A DNA stretch of 64,000 nt from an uncultured Rhodospira sp. (GTDB taxonomy: Bacteria; Pseudomonadota; Alphaproteobacteria; Rhodospirillales; Rhodospirillaceae), in the NCBI RefSeq assembly GCF_937138205.1, contig NZ_CAKZOT010000107.1, forward strand, positions 59,301 through 123,300. The letters run 5' to 3'. Each line of letters opens with the position of its first letter. Positions within the stretch are counted from its first letter, which is position 1. Below the pieces are notes generated by a model. The model did no database searches and was not told the origin of the DNA. It worked only from the letters and a program-made list of their open reading frames with translations. Of the stretch, positions 17,296 through 27,059 are shown piece by piece. The position numbers and the translations under genes were made by a program.

Positions 17296-17769
17296 TCAGG
17301 CGTGCTCCCTCAACCAGGCCACGGCGTCGTCCAGCGACGGACAGACACGGACCTCCGCCCGGATGCCCGCTTGCCGGTAGATGTCCGTCAGCATGACGGC
17401 GTAGGCGCGCGTCGCCTCCCCGTCCGACAGGTCGCAAGCGTGCAGCGAGCGCACCCCCGCGCGGAGCAGCACCTCGGCCTGCCGGTACATGGCATGGGCA
17501 TCGGTGTGCCGATCGACGACGTTGCGGGAGTCAAGGATCATCAGGGCGTGGCGTTGGAGCTGCCCGGCCCGGCGCAGGGAGTCGAGGAAGTCGGCGAAGG
17601 CATCCGACGTCATGACCCCGTGCGCCTTGAACAGCAGCGCCGAGCGGTCGGCGGTGACCGGTTGCTCCGTAACGGCGAAGAGGCACCGGCCTCTCCTGTC
17701 CGTGTTCAGGCTCATGACAGGGTCCCAGGCGGAAGGGTCCAAATCCCGGCTCAAAAGGCGTGAAGACAC
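17296..17769 (-). CDS. Hypothetical protein, possible STAS/SpoIIAA-like fold
   Basis: 157 residues from a GTG at 17769, or 139 from the ATG at 17715 (MSLNTDRRGR); neither has a clear ribosome-binding site. The pattern ALLFKAHGVMTSDAFADFLDSL, then HALMILDSRNVVD, then a helix and VRSLHACDLSDG, alternates strands and helices as in SpoIIAA/STAS-like proteins, but no family motif is certain. It is transcribed divergently from the Crp/Fnr gene, with a perfect 14-bp palindrome in the spacer. Confidence 0.55.
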   Translation of the reverse strand: MSSRLLSRDLDPSAWDPVMSLNTDRRGRCLFAVTEQPVTADRSALLFKAHGVMTSDAFADFLDSLRRAGQLQRHALMILDSRNVVDRHTDAHAMYRQAEVLLRAGVRSLHACDLSDGEATRAYAVMLTDIYRQAGIRAEVRVCPSLDDAVAWLREHA

Positions 17770-17788
17770 CGGATGGCACCCCTTTCAT

Positions 17789-17802
17789 TGTGGATATCCA
17801 CA
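17789..17802. promoter_or_regulatory. Perfect 14-bp palindrome in a divergent intergenic region
   Basis: TGTGGATATCCACA lies 20 bases before the minus-strand hypothetical gene and 161 bases before the Crp/Fnr gene. A perfect dyad between divergent genes is a candidate operator. It does not match the canonical FNR (TTGAT-N4-ATCAA) or CRP sites. Confidence 0.45.
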
Positions 17803-17962
17803 GGACGCTTGCAATAATGTGTAGCCCCGACGGCCTCGGGTTGCGAGCACTCTTCCGACATATGCCGATCGGCCACGGGCGTCCCGGCCCGGCCGGATCA
17901 GGGACCTGCGCCTCTGCTTTCCCTTCACAACCCGCGCGCCCGACGGCACACTCGCCCCTGCC

Positions 17963-18745
17963 ATGCCGACCGCCCCCGCGCCGCCGCTGATCGACCGACT
18001 CCTGTCCGGGTTCGAGCCCCTGGGCGGCCTGGAGCCGGAGGCGCGCCGCCTGCTCGCGCAGGGGGTGCGGCAAGTCACCCTTCCCGCTGGCGCCGTGGTG
18101 TTTCGCGACGGCGACTCCTGTCAGGCCTACACCCTGATCCTGGAGGGCTGCGTGCGGGTGCAGAAGGTCTCGGAAAGCGGGCGGCAGATCGTGCTGTACC
18201 GCGTCGAGCCGGGGCAGACCTGCGTGCTGACCACCAATGCACTGATGACCGACCTTCCCTACGGTGCCGAGGGTGTGGCGGAGACCGACGTGCGCGCCGC
18301 CGTGCTGCCGGCGAGCACGTTCCAGGCGCTGCTCGGCTGCTCGGCCGTGTTCCGCCGCTTCGTCTTTTCGGCGTACGCGGCCCGCATTTCGGATCTCCTT
18401 CTTTTGATCGACGAGGTCGCTTTCGGCCGGATCGACGCGCGCCTTGCGCACGTACTCTTGACCCGGGCCGATAACAGCGGAATTGTTGTGGCCACTCATC
18501 TGGATCTGGCGATGGAGCTGGGTTCGGCGCGCGAGGTCATTAGTCGCCAGCTCAAGGAGTTCGAGCGTCGGCACTGGGTGACCGCCACGCGCGGTCAGGT
18601 GCGGGTGACCGACGCGGCGGCCCTGGACCGACTCCGTGGTGGCGATCAAGGACCGGACGGCCGTGCCGGCGGTGGGGTCCGGATGGGGGCAACAACACAG
18701 GAGTCAGGCGGAGGTGGTCGCATACCCCACCCGCCCCATGACTGA
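17963..18745 (+). CDS. Crp/Fnr-family transcriptional regulator
   Basis: 260 residues. The cyclic-nucleotide-binding fold spans ~20-140 (VVFRDGDSCQAYTLILEGCVRVQKVSESGRQIVLYR-type segment split by GQTCVLTTNALM) and a Crp-type winged HTH follows with AMELGSAREVISRQLKEFE as the recognition helix. No N-terminal four-cysteine FNR cluster is seen. It is immediately upstream of a gene for a DUF2892 membrane protein (13-base gap) and of two more beyond it, and in related bacteria such regulators often sit with YgaP/rhodanese-type sulfur genes. The C-terminal ~40 residues are low-complexity. Confidence 0.88.
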   Translation: MPTAPAPPLIDRLLSGFEPLGGLEPEARRLLAQGVRQVTLPAGAVVFRDGDSCQAYTLILEGCVRVQKVSESGRQIVLYRVEPGQTCVLTTNALMTDLPYGAEGVAETDVRAAVLPASTFQALLGCSAVFRRFVFSAYAARISDLLLLIDEVAFGRIDARLAHVLLTRADNSGIVVATHLDLAMELGSAREVISRQLKEFERRHWVTATRGQVRVTDAAALDRLRGGDQGPDGRAGGGVRMGATTQESGGGGRIPHPPHD

Positions 18746-18758
18746 GAAGGAGCACGAC

Positions 18759-18989
18759 ATGTTCAACTTTTTGATTCCCGTGGAACGGAACGTGGGTCTC
18801 TTTGAAAGCCTCGCCCGGATCGGTGGCGGCATCCTGCTGATTTCCATGGCGGCGTTTTACGGAGACAGCAAGGGTGACTGGATCGGCTGGATCGGCTTCA
18901 TCCCGCTGTTCACCGGCATTGTGGGTTTCTGCCCGTTCTACAAGGCGATCGGCATGAACACCTGCAGCACCGACACCGCGAAGAAGTAA
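18759..18989 (+). CDS. DUF2892 (YgaP-like) membrane protein 1
   Basis: 76 residues from the ATG at 18759 (MFNFLIPVERNVGLFE), preceded by AAGGAG at 18748-18753; an in-frame ATG seven codons earlier overlaps the regulator stop. Two transmembrane helices flank a short loop, ending in the family motif CPFYKAIGMNTC. DUF2892 is the membrane module fused to rhodanese in YgaP-type sulfurtransferases; standalone copies are of unknown function. First of three such genes in a row behind a Crp/Fnr regulator. Confidence 0.88.
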   Translation: MFNFLIPVERNVGLFESLARIGGGILLISMAAFYGDSKGDWIGWIGFIPLFTGIVGFCPFYKAIGMNTCSTDTAKK

Positions 18990-19054
18990 GGCCCATTCGG
19001 CTCGTCCCACTCCATTGGGTCCCGGCCAATCCCTGGCCGGGGATCCGACGTTGC

Positions 19055-19084
19055 GCGCCACCGGCATATCCCTGCCGGTGGCGC
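19055..19084 (+). terminator. Stem-loop followed by T-rich stretch
   Basis: A 12-bp perfect stem (19055-19066 with 19073-19084) and a six-base loop, followed by TCGTACTTTTT. It lies in the 329-base gap between the first two DUF2892 genes and could terminate the Crp/Fnr-DUF2892 transcript. Nothing else is seen in the gap. Confidence 0.65.
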
Positions 19085-19318
19085 TCGTACTTTTTGCGCC
19101 CGTCTCCCACGCCACTCCCCCTCTCTCAGCGCGGGCCAGCGTTCCGGGCCTTACCACGACCGTCCGCGTGTGACCGTGGCCCCCAGTGATGTTTCGGCGG
19201 CGCGATCCGGAACGAATGGCGTCGGCACGAGTTTCTTGAACTGGAAAGGTCAGTTTACGACGACCGGCCAAGTTGGCTTGGTCGTCGCGGTTCGGCATGA
19301 AACAATGGGAGTACGACC

Positions 19319-19579
19319 ATGGAAGCCAAGAAAGCCGCTGAGCAGGGCGCGGAAAAGGTGAAGGCCCGCATTGACAACACCGAGAAGAACGTCGGCAAGG
19401 TCGACAGCTACGCGCGCATCGGCGTGGGGGGTGCCCTGATTTTCCTCGCGCTCTTTTCGGGGGCACCGGGCGCGATGGTTGGCTGGATCGGGGTGATTCC
19501 CCTGGCCACCGGCGTCCTGCGCATCTGCCCGTTCTACAAGATGACGGGCATGAACACCTGCGAGCCGGCCTCCAAGTAG
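19319..19579 (+). CDS. DUF2892 (YgaP-like) membrane protein 2
   Basis: 86 residues. A charged helical N-terminus (MEAKKAAEQGAEKVKARID) precedes the usual NVGKVDSYARIGVGG start of the domain, two transmembrane helices and the CPFYKMTGMNTC signature. GGGAG lies at a good distance before the ATG. It is separated from the first copy by a terminator-like hairpin, so it likely has its own promoter. A CCCCCGG-type hairpin with a GGTTT tail follows at ~19624-19653. Confidence 0.87.
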   Translation: MEAKKAAEQGAEKVKARIDNTEKNVGKVDSYARIGVGGALIFLALFSGAPGAMVGWIGVIPLATGVLRICPFYKMTGMNTCEPASK

Positions 19580-19832
19580 GGGCCCGACCGCAACGCGGTT
19601 CATGACGTCGTTCCGACCCCCAGACCCCCGGCGGCCCAACCGTCGGGGGTTTGGTGTCTGGGGCGTCTGTCCCGACTTCCGATGGTCTGGTTTCGCCGAA
19701 CGCGACTCCGCCCTCCGGTTCTGTGACTAAGTTACCGATCCATGGGGCCGCGCCGGTGTATCCCTCGCACGACCGGGGACATCCGCCGTCGGGGAGATGC
19801 CTCGTCGTTTCAAGTTTCATCGAGAGGGAGTC

Positions 19833-20033
19833 ATGACCATGACCAAGAACGTCGGCGGCATGGACCGCATCCTGCGCATCGCGATCGGCGCGGCGTTGAT
19901 CGTTGTGACGGCCCTGGTGCCGGCACTGAGCCCCTGGGGCTATATCATCGGCGCCATCCTGGCCGCCACCGGGCTGCTACGGGTCTGCCCGGCCTACCTG
20001 CCGTTCGGCATCAAGACCTGCAAGTCAGAGTAG
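19833..20033 (+). CDS. DUF2892 (YgaP-like) membrane protein 3
   Basis: 66 residues from the ATG at 19833, preceded by AGAGGGAG. MTKNVGGMDRILRIAIGA is the typical DUF2892 beginning, followed by two transmembrane helices and CPAYLPFGIKTC. It is the most canonical and shortest of the three copies. A strong intrinsic terminator follows at 20091-20120. Confidence 0.9.
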   Translation: MTMTKNVGGMDRILRIAIGAALIVVTALVPALSPWGYIIGAILAATGLLRVCPAYLPFGIKTCKSE

Positions 20034-20090
20034 ACCCCTGTTTCCCCTCCCCGTTGCCGGGCCGGTCCCGTCTGGCCCCGGCATCCTTCC

Positions 20091-20120
20091 CCCCGGCGAG
20101 CCCATCGCCGGGGTTTTTTT
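20091..20120 (+). terminator. Intrinsic terminator after third DUF2892 gene
   Basis: Nine-base-pair stem CCCCGGCGA / TCGCCGGGG (20091-20099, 20105-20113) with a five-base loop and seven consecutive T at 20114-20120. Confidence 0.9.
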
Positions 20121-20142
20121 CAGGAGGGGGGCTGGGTGGCCG

Positions 20143-20502
20143 TCAGGTCAGCGCGGCCCCCAGAACGACCGCACCGAAAATGGCGGCCGTCATGACTCCG
20201 ATCACCCCCCACATGTACGCCTTGCCGGGCTTTTCGGCGAGTTTGACCTCCATGCCGGCGAACCGGCCCTCCATGTCGCCGAACCGGCTTTCCATGTCGG
20301 CGCGCAGGGTTTGCACCTCGGCCTTGGTGGCCAGATGGGGCAGCGTGCTGCGAAGCTGCTCGTCGATCCGCACGATGAGCGGTTCGAGTCGGGCCAGCGT
20401 CGCCTTGACGTCCGTCATGTCCGCTTCCAGGCGGCCGACCCGAAACTCCAGGAGAGTCAGGGGCTCCCGGTCCTCCGGGGCGATGGGGGCGGGTTCGGGC
20501 AT
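20143..20502 (-). CDS. Coiled-coil protein with C-terminal membrane helix
   Basis: 119 residues. An 11-mer/heptad helical region (LEFRVGRLEADMTDVKATLARLE, split here only by function) runs from ~20 to ~85 and is followed by a single C-terminal transmembrane helix (MWGVIGVMTAAIFGAVVLGAAL). The junction motif LATKAEVQTLRAD...KLAEKPGKAY recurs in the protein at 63680-64000 (LATNAEVQELRAE...KLAEKPNRAF), so they are paralogues. Similar small coiled-coil/TM proteins are widespread in Rhodospirillales and of unknown function. It converges on the DUF2892 terminator. Confidence 0.75.
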   Translation of the reverse strand: MPEPAPIAPEDREPLTLLEFRVGRLEADMTDVKATLARLEPLIVRIDEQLRSTLPHLATKAEVQTLRADMESRFGDMEGRFAGMEVKLAEKPGKAYMWGVIGVMTAAIFGAVVLGAALT

Positions 20503-20717
20503 GGGGCGTCGGGCCTTTCGTGCATCGTCGGTCGGGGCTTGTCCGTGTAATGTAGCCGCGGTGGGCGCGCCGGGAAAGATGCCACCCGACGGCGTGTGGA
20601 CGGGTGTGGCCGCAGCCCCTTGGCCCCTCCCGGACCATCGGGCACAATGCGGACCGAAACGAAACAGGCCGCCGGCGCGCGAACCCGGCGGCGGACCGCG
20701 AAACCGGGAGGACGACC

Positions 20718-22673
<1,956 letters not shown>

Positions 22674-22792
22674 CAGGGGTGCCGTCCGGATGGTCTTGAC
22701 CATGCGGGCCGGGGCGGACGCCGCGTCCCGTGGCGACGCGGCGTTTGCCGGGTCGCCCGGCCCGGCGATGTCCCTCCAAAGGATCCGTGTGC

Positions 22793-24910
22793 ATGAAGAC
22801 CGCCGCCGCCGTTCTCGTCCTTGGCCTGACGGGAGCCGTCCTGTTCCTGGCGGGGGGACTGGGCCCTGGGGTCGTCGATCCGACGGCGGTGGACTGGCTG
22901 TTCGGGCCTGGGGACTGGGGCCAGCACTACCTGGGATGGGCCACCTTCCGGCAGGCGCCCTGGAGCCTGCCGCTCGGGTACAATCCGATGCTGCTGTGGC
23001 CGATGGGAACATCCATCGTCTACACGGATTCGCTGCCATTGCTGGCCATCCCCCTGAAGCTGTTCGACGGCGTGCTGCCGGCGTCGTTTCAGTTCAACGG
23101 CCTGTGGATGTTCACCGCCTGGGTGCTGCAGCCGGTGATGGCCTTCGTTCTCCTGCGCCGGGTGTCGGTGGATCACCTGACGGCCTGCGCTGGCGCGCTT
23201 CTCTTTCTGCTGATTCCCAGCATGACGGCGCGCATCGGTCACGACACGCTGGTCGCGCAATGGATCCTGCTGTGGGCGCTGGTCGTCGTGACACGGCCGC
23301 GCACGGCGGCGACGGACCTGCACTTCCTCGCCGTCCTGATCGTGGCCGCCCTGGTGCATTTCTATCTGCTGTTCATGGCGCTGGCCCTGTGGGCGGCCTG
23401 GGTGGCGCCGGGCGTCCTGAGCGAGAGGACGGTACGGGGTGCGACGTTATCGGCCGGCCGGGCGGCGGGCGTGCTGGCCGGCGTGGTCGGCGTCATGTGG
23501 TTGGCGGGTTACTTCGTGATTGCCGTCGACAGCGCCGCCGGCGGGGGGTTCGGTCACTACTCGATGAACCTGAACGCGCCACTGAACCCTGTCGGTGAGC
23601 ACTGGTCAACCCTCGTTCCGCACCGTCCGGTTGGACCCGGCCAGTACGAAGGGTTCCAGTATCTGGGCGTGGGGATCATGGCCCTGCTGCTGGTCGCGGC
23701 CGGACTTGTCGCGAGCAATCCCCGGCACGCCTGGGCGCGTGTCACGCCGGACCGGCGACCGGTCTGGCAAAGGCGCCGTTGGTGGCTGCTGGCGGCGCTG
23801 GCGACCTTGACGGTCCTGGCCGTGTCGGACACCGTTACATGGGACGAGACCGTTCTGTTCACCTACAATCTGCCTGACTCCCTCACCAGCATGGTGCGCT
23901 CGTCAGGGCGGTTGTGGTGGCCAGTACCGTTGGCGGCCCTCGCCGGAGCCGTCGTACTGCTGCACCGGATGGTGCCGCGCCGGTGGGCGCTGGCGGTTAT
24001 CGCGGTTTGTCTTGTCCTGCAATGGATCGACGTCCGTCATGGCGTGCTGACGGGACCGCCGCCCGCCGCGCACCCGTCGAGGCTGGAGGACGACCGCTGG
24101 GCCGAGCTGGTGGACGCGGCGCGGGTCGTGTCGGTAGTCCCGTCGGACACCATGGCCACCGAGGTTCTGTATCCCCTGACCCATCTGGCGGCCCGGGCGG
24201 GCGTTCCGATCACCGCCGCCTACGTCGCGCGTCGCGACCACGCGCGGTTGACGGCCGCGAATGCGCGCCTGATCGAGGCCATCGTGCGTGGGGACACCGA
24301 CCCGGACACCCTGTACGTCCAGGACGCGACGGCCGAATCTGGAGGCGCCGCCCTCTCCCTCCTGTCGGCGCCCCATGTCGACCGCCTCGGCCTGTTGGAC
24401 GGCCTGTTCGTCCTCCCGCCCGAAGGGAATGACGGCCGGCCGTTGCCGGCGGCGCCGGCCTTCCCGTTCGATCGGGTCATGCTGCTCGACGCGCCGTCGC
24501 TGGCGTCTTTGGTGGCGGGGTGCGCGGCCGACTGCTCGCTGATCCTGGCGGTCAAGGACGAGGCATCCACGAACCTGCCGAGCGCCTTCATCCAGGCGAT
24601 GTCGCAACGCGGCAGCCGGTTGATCGGTGAACTGGGCTGGCGGCAGTCCTACGCGGCGATTCTGCACGACGGTGCGGTGTTGGCCGAGGATCTCGCAAGC
24701 GACGCCCCCGTCTCGCTGGCCGCAACCCTTGGCGGTCTGCGTTTCACCGTCGAAAGCGCCGGCAATGCCGCTGGCAGCTGGGCCTCGATCAGCACGGCCG
24801 GGCGCCAGCTGGCGCTCAACCGGCGCGGGTTCAACGTGGTTCGCATCCACTGGGACCGGCGTGCGATCGAGGTCGGCACCATCGACGTCTTTGCCGGCAA
24901 AGGGGAGTAA
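22793..24910 (+). CDS. Polytopic membrane protein, YfhO/DUF6311-like
   Basis: 705 residues, start chosen at the ATG at 22793 with AAGGA upstream. About ten to eleven transmembrane helices fill residues 1-430. After the first helix comes DWLFGPGDWGQHYLGWATFR, a loop resembling the acidic/aromatic loop of GT-C glycosyltransferases, then a ~270-residue soluble C-terminal domain. It is convergent with a GT2 (25325-26401) and a GtrA (24933-25328) gene, so a role in polyprenol-linked sugar transfer to a surface glycan is plausible but inferred. The family assignment is from overall topology only. Confidence 0.6.
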   Translation: MKTAAAVLVLGLTGAVLFLAGGLGPGVVDPTAVDWLFGPGDWGQHYLGWATFRQAPWSLPLGYNPMLLWPMGTSIVYTDSLPLLAIPLKLFDGVLPASFQFNGLWMFTAWVLQPVMAFVLLRRVSVDHLTACAGALLFLLIPSMTARIGHDTLVAQWILLWALVVVTRPRTAATDLHFLAVLIVAALVHFYLLFMALALWAAWVAPGVLSERTVRGATLSAGRAAGVLAGVVGVMWLAGYFVIAVDSAAGGGFGHYSMNLNAPLNPVGEHWSTLVPHRPVGPGQYEGFQYLGVGIMALLLVAAGLVASNPRHAWARVTPDRRPVWQRRRWWLLAALATLTVLAVSDTVTWDETVLFTYNLPDSLTSMVRSSGRLWWPVPLAALAGAVVLLHRMVPRRWALAVIAVCLVLQWIDVRHGVLTGPPPAAHPSRLEDDRWAELVDAARVVSVVPSDTMATEVLYPLTHLAARAGVPITAAYVARRDHARLTAANARLIEAIVRGDTDPDTLYVQDATAESGGAALSLLSAPHVDRLGLLDGLFVLPPEGNDGRPLPAAPAFPFDRVMLLDAPSLASLVAGCAADCSLILAVKDEASTNLPSAFIQAMSQRGSRLIGELGWRQSYAAILHDGAVLAEDLASDAPVSLAATLGGLRFTVESAGNAAGSWASISTAGRQLALNRRGFNVVRIHWDRRAIEVGTIDVFAGKGE

Positions 24911-24932
24911 GGTCAGGCCGTCGTGGCCGGCC

Positions 24933-25328
24933 TCACCGGAACACCCAGAACCGTGTCAACAGGAACGTGATGGGCGGGACCGTGGCGACCGCCGCCGCCA
25001 GCGCCAACGGATCGGGCCAGGCGAACAGGGACAGAGCGACGAACAGCACACCCTGGCTGGCGGCGACGGCCCCAAGGGATGTGGCGATGAAGCGCGGCAG
25101 CTGGCGGCGATGATCGATCCGCTCGGTCTTGAAGGTCCACCGTTGATGCCCGAGGTAGGAAACCCCGACCGCCGCGAGGTAGCCGAAGACGTTGCCGATA
25201 TAATACCCGAACACGGCGGCGACGGCGTAGGCGACGCCGTAGTGAACGGCCGTGGCCGTCACGCCGACGATGCCGAAGCGCGCGATTTCCCCGGTGATGT
25301 CCAAGAGGGATCGGGATCGGGCGGTCAT
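24933..25328 (-). CDS. GtrA-family membrane protein
   Basis: 131 residues, four transmembrane helices. The GtrA signature is visible: RFGIVGVTATAVHYGVAYA, then GNVFGYLAAVGVSYLGHQRWTF, and a C-terminal FLLTRFWVFR. GtrA proteins are thought to flip polyprenol-phosphate-linked sugars. The ATG overlaps the stop of the upstream glycosyltransferase (ATGA), showing translational coupling with the enzyme that would make the lipid-linked sugar. Confidence 0.92.
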   Translation of the reverse strand: MTARSRSLLDITGEIARFGIVGVTATAVHYGVAYAVAAVFGYYIGNVFGYLAAVGVSYLGHQRWTFKTERIDHRRQLPRFIATSLGAVAASQGVLFVALSLFAWPDPLALAAAVATVPPITFLLTRFWVFR

Positions 25329-26401
25329 TGTGTGGACTCTCGCCGTGGCACGCCGTGGGTCTCGCGCAGCAGATAGACGGGGCGCTGTTTCGCCTCATGG
25401 AAAAGGCGGCCCACATACTCCCCGAGAATCCCGAGCGACACCATTTGCAGGCCGTTGAGGAAAAGAATGGCGACCATCAGCGACGCGTAACCGGGAACAT
25501 CCGCACCTGTGAACAGCGTTCGCACAATCAGATAAAACCCATACAGAAACGAGAGTGCGGCGACGCTCAAGCCAATGTAGGTCCAGATCCGTAGCGGCGC
25601 GGTGGTGAACGACGTGATGCCGTCCAGCGCGAAATTCCAGAGCTTCCAGTAGTTCCATTTGCTGGTTCCAGCCGTGCGCGGTTCGCGGCTGTAGGTCACT
25701 GCTGTCTGCCGGTACCCGACCCACGCGAACAGCCCTTTCATGAAGCGCGTGCGTTCACGCAGCCGATTGACGTCGGCCACCACGCGCGCGTCCATCAGCC
25801 GGAAGTCCCCCGCGTTCTCTGGAATCTTGAACGCGCTGATGCTGTTGATCAGGCGATAGAAGCCGAGAGCCGTCAGTTTCTTGGCCCAGGTGTCGGAGTC
25901 GCGCGATATCCGCACGCCGAAGACAACGTCGTAGCCCTCGCGCCATTTCGCCAGCATCTCCCCAAGAAGGGCCGGCGGGTCCTGGAGATCGACGTCCATC
26001 GGCACGACGGCGCGGCCCGTCGCATGTTCGAGGCCCGCCGTCAGGGCCGCCTCCTTGCCGAAGTTTCGGCTCAGATCAAGGACAACGATACGCTTGTCGC
26101 GCGCCCGATGGTCGAGAAGGCAGTCCAGGGTTCTGTCGCGGCTGCCGTCGTTGACGCAAATGATCTCCCACGACACCCCGAGGCGCTCCAACTCCGGAAC
26201 AACCTCCGCGAAGAACGGCGCCACGGCCTCTTCCTCGTTGTACATGGGTACGACGACGGAGAGGTCCGGCGGTGCCGCATGGGCGGCGACACACTCCGCA
26301 GGGTCCCGGGGCGAAAGCTCGGTCATGGGGGAGAGGTCCTCAGTGTCTTCCGGGATCGCCAAGCGCGGAGCGGTCGGTTCTGTTGTATCGTCCACAGCCA
26401 T
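25325..26401 (-). CDS. Glycosyltransferase family 2, GtrB/DPM1-like
   Basis: 358 residues from the ATG at 26401 (a later ATG at 26326 is also possible). DLSVVVPMYNEEEAV starts the GT-A fold; VNDGSRDRT, NFGKEAALTAGL and the DVDLQDPP metal-binding motif follow, with SREPRTAGTSKWNYWKLW before two C-terminal transmembrane helices. This is the pattern of bactoprenol/dolichol-phosphate glycosyltransferases (GtrB, ArnC), which charge polyprenol phosphate with a sugar. Coupled to gtrA by an ATGA overlap. A CCTTCGGT/ACCGAAGG hairpin sits just upstream of the start at 26405-26423. Confidence 0.9.
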   Translation of the reverse strand: MAVDDTTEPTAPRLAIPEDTEDLSPMTELSPRDPAECVAAHAAPPDLSVVVPMYNEEEAVAPFFAEVVPELERLGVSWEIICVNDGSRDRTLDCLLDHRARDKRIVVLDLSRNFGKEAALTAGLEHATGRAVVPMDVDLQDPPALLGEMLAKWREGYDVVFGVRISRDSDTWAKKLTALGFYRLINSISAFKIPENAGDFRLMDARVVADVNRLRERTRFMKGLFAWVGYRQTAVTYSREPRTAGTSKWNYWKLWNFALDGITSFTTAPLRIWTYIGLSVAALSFLYGFYLIVRTLFTGADVPGYASLMVAILFLNGLQMVSLGILGEYVGRLFHEAKQRPVYLLRETHGVPRRESTQ

Positions 26402-26468
26402 TGCCTTCGGTGGAACCGAAGGGCGGTCGCTCAGGACTTGGCGGACAGGGGATGGGGCACGGTCCCAC

Positions 26469-26888
26469 TCAATGCGGCGGCAGGCGGACCATGTTGCGCC
26501 AGAAGCTTTCGATGCCCTTGACCACCTCGATGAACCGGTCGAAGTCCACCGGCTTGACGATGTAGCAATTGGCGTGCAGTTCGTAGCCGTGCATGACATC
26601 CGATTCCGCCTGGGATGTCGTCAGCACGATGACCGGCGTGCGCTTCAGCTTGATGTCCTGCTTGATCTCGGCCAGGACCTCGCGGCCGTCCTTGCGCGGC
26701 AGGTTGAGGTCCAGCAGCACCAGGTCGGGGCGCGGCAGATCGGCATAGCGGCCCTCGCCCCGCATGAAGGCCATGGCCTCGATTCCATCGGCCACGACAT
26801 GCAATCGGGTCTGGGATCCGCCTTCCTTGAAGGCCTCCGACGCAAGGCGTGCGTCGCCCGGGTTATCCTCGACCAGCAAGATATCCAT
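26469..26888 (-). CDS. Single-domain response regulator (Rcp1-like)
   Basis: 139 residues from the ATG at 26888 (MDILLVEDNPGDARL). Receiver domain: acidic pocket VEDN, phosphoacceptor Asp in LVLLDLNLPRKDGREVL, switch Thr in VLTTSQ, and Lys in YIVKPVDFDRF. There is no output domain. This subgroup (EDNPGDARL, long alpha1 loop) is typically paired with phytochrome-like or PAS histidine kinases; no kinase is in this window. It lies 171 bases downstream of the diguanylate cyclase gene on the same strand. Confidence 0.92.
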   Translation of the reverse strand: MDILLVEDNPGDARLASEAFKEGGSQTRLHVVADGIEAMAFMRGEGRYADLPRPDLVLLDLNLPRKDGREVLAEIKQDIKLKRTPVIVLTTSQAESDVMHGYELHANCYIVKPVDFDRFIEVVKGIESFWRNMVRLPPH

Positions 26889-27059
26889 CAATTCGACGTA
26901 CCCCAGAAAACCGTTGTTTCCCCGAGCGCTGCAACCGCGAGGGTGGGCACGACCCACACGACCCACACGCGGCCGGCCTCCGGTCGCCGGTCGAACCAAC
27001 CCGACCTGCCTTCACCCTGGCAGCCTCGGACCGGGCTGCAAATAACCTTACGAAGAATG

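Noticed and set aside
24933..26401. ArnC/ArnE-type polymyxin-resistance system
   Set aside because: The partner is a GtrA rather than an ArnE/F protein and no arnT, arnA or arnB gene is present.
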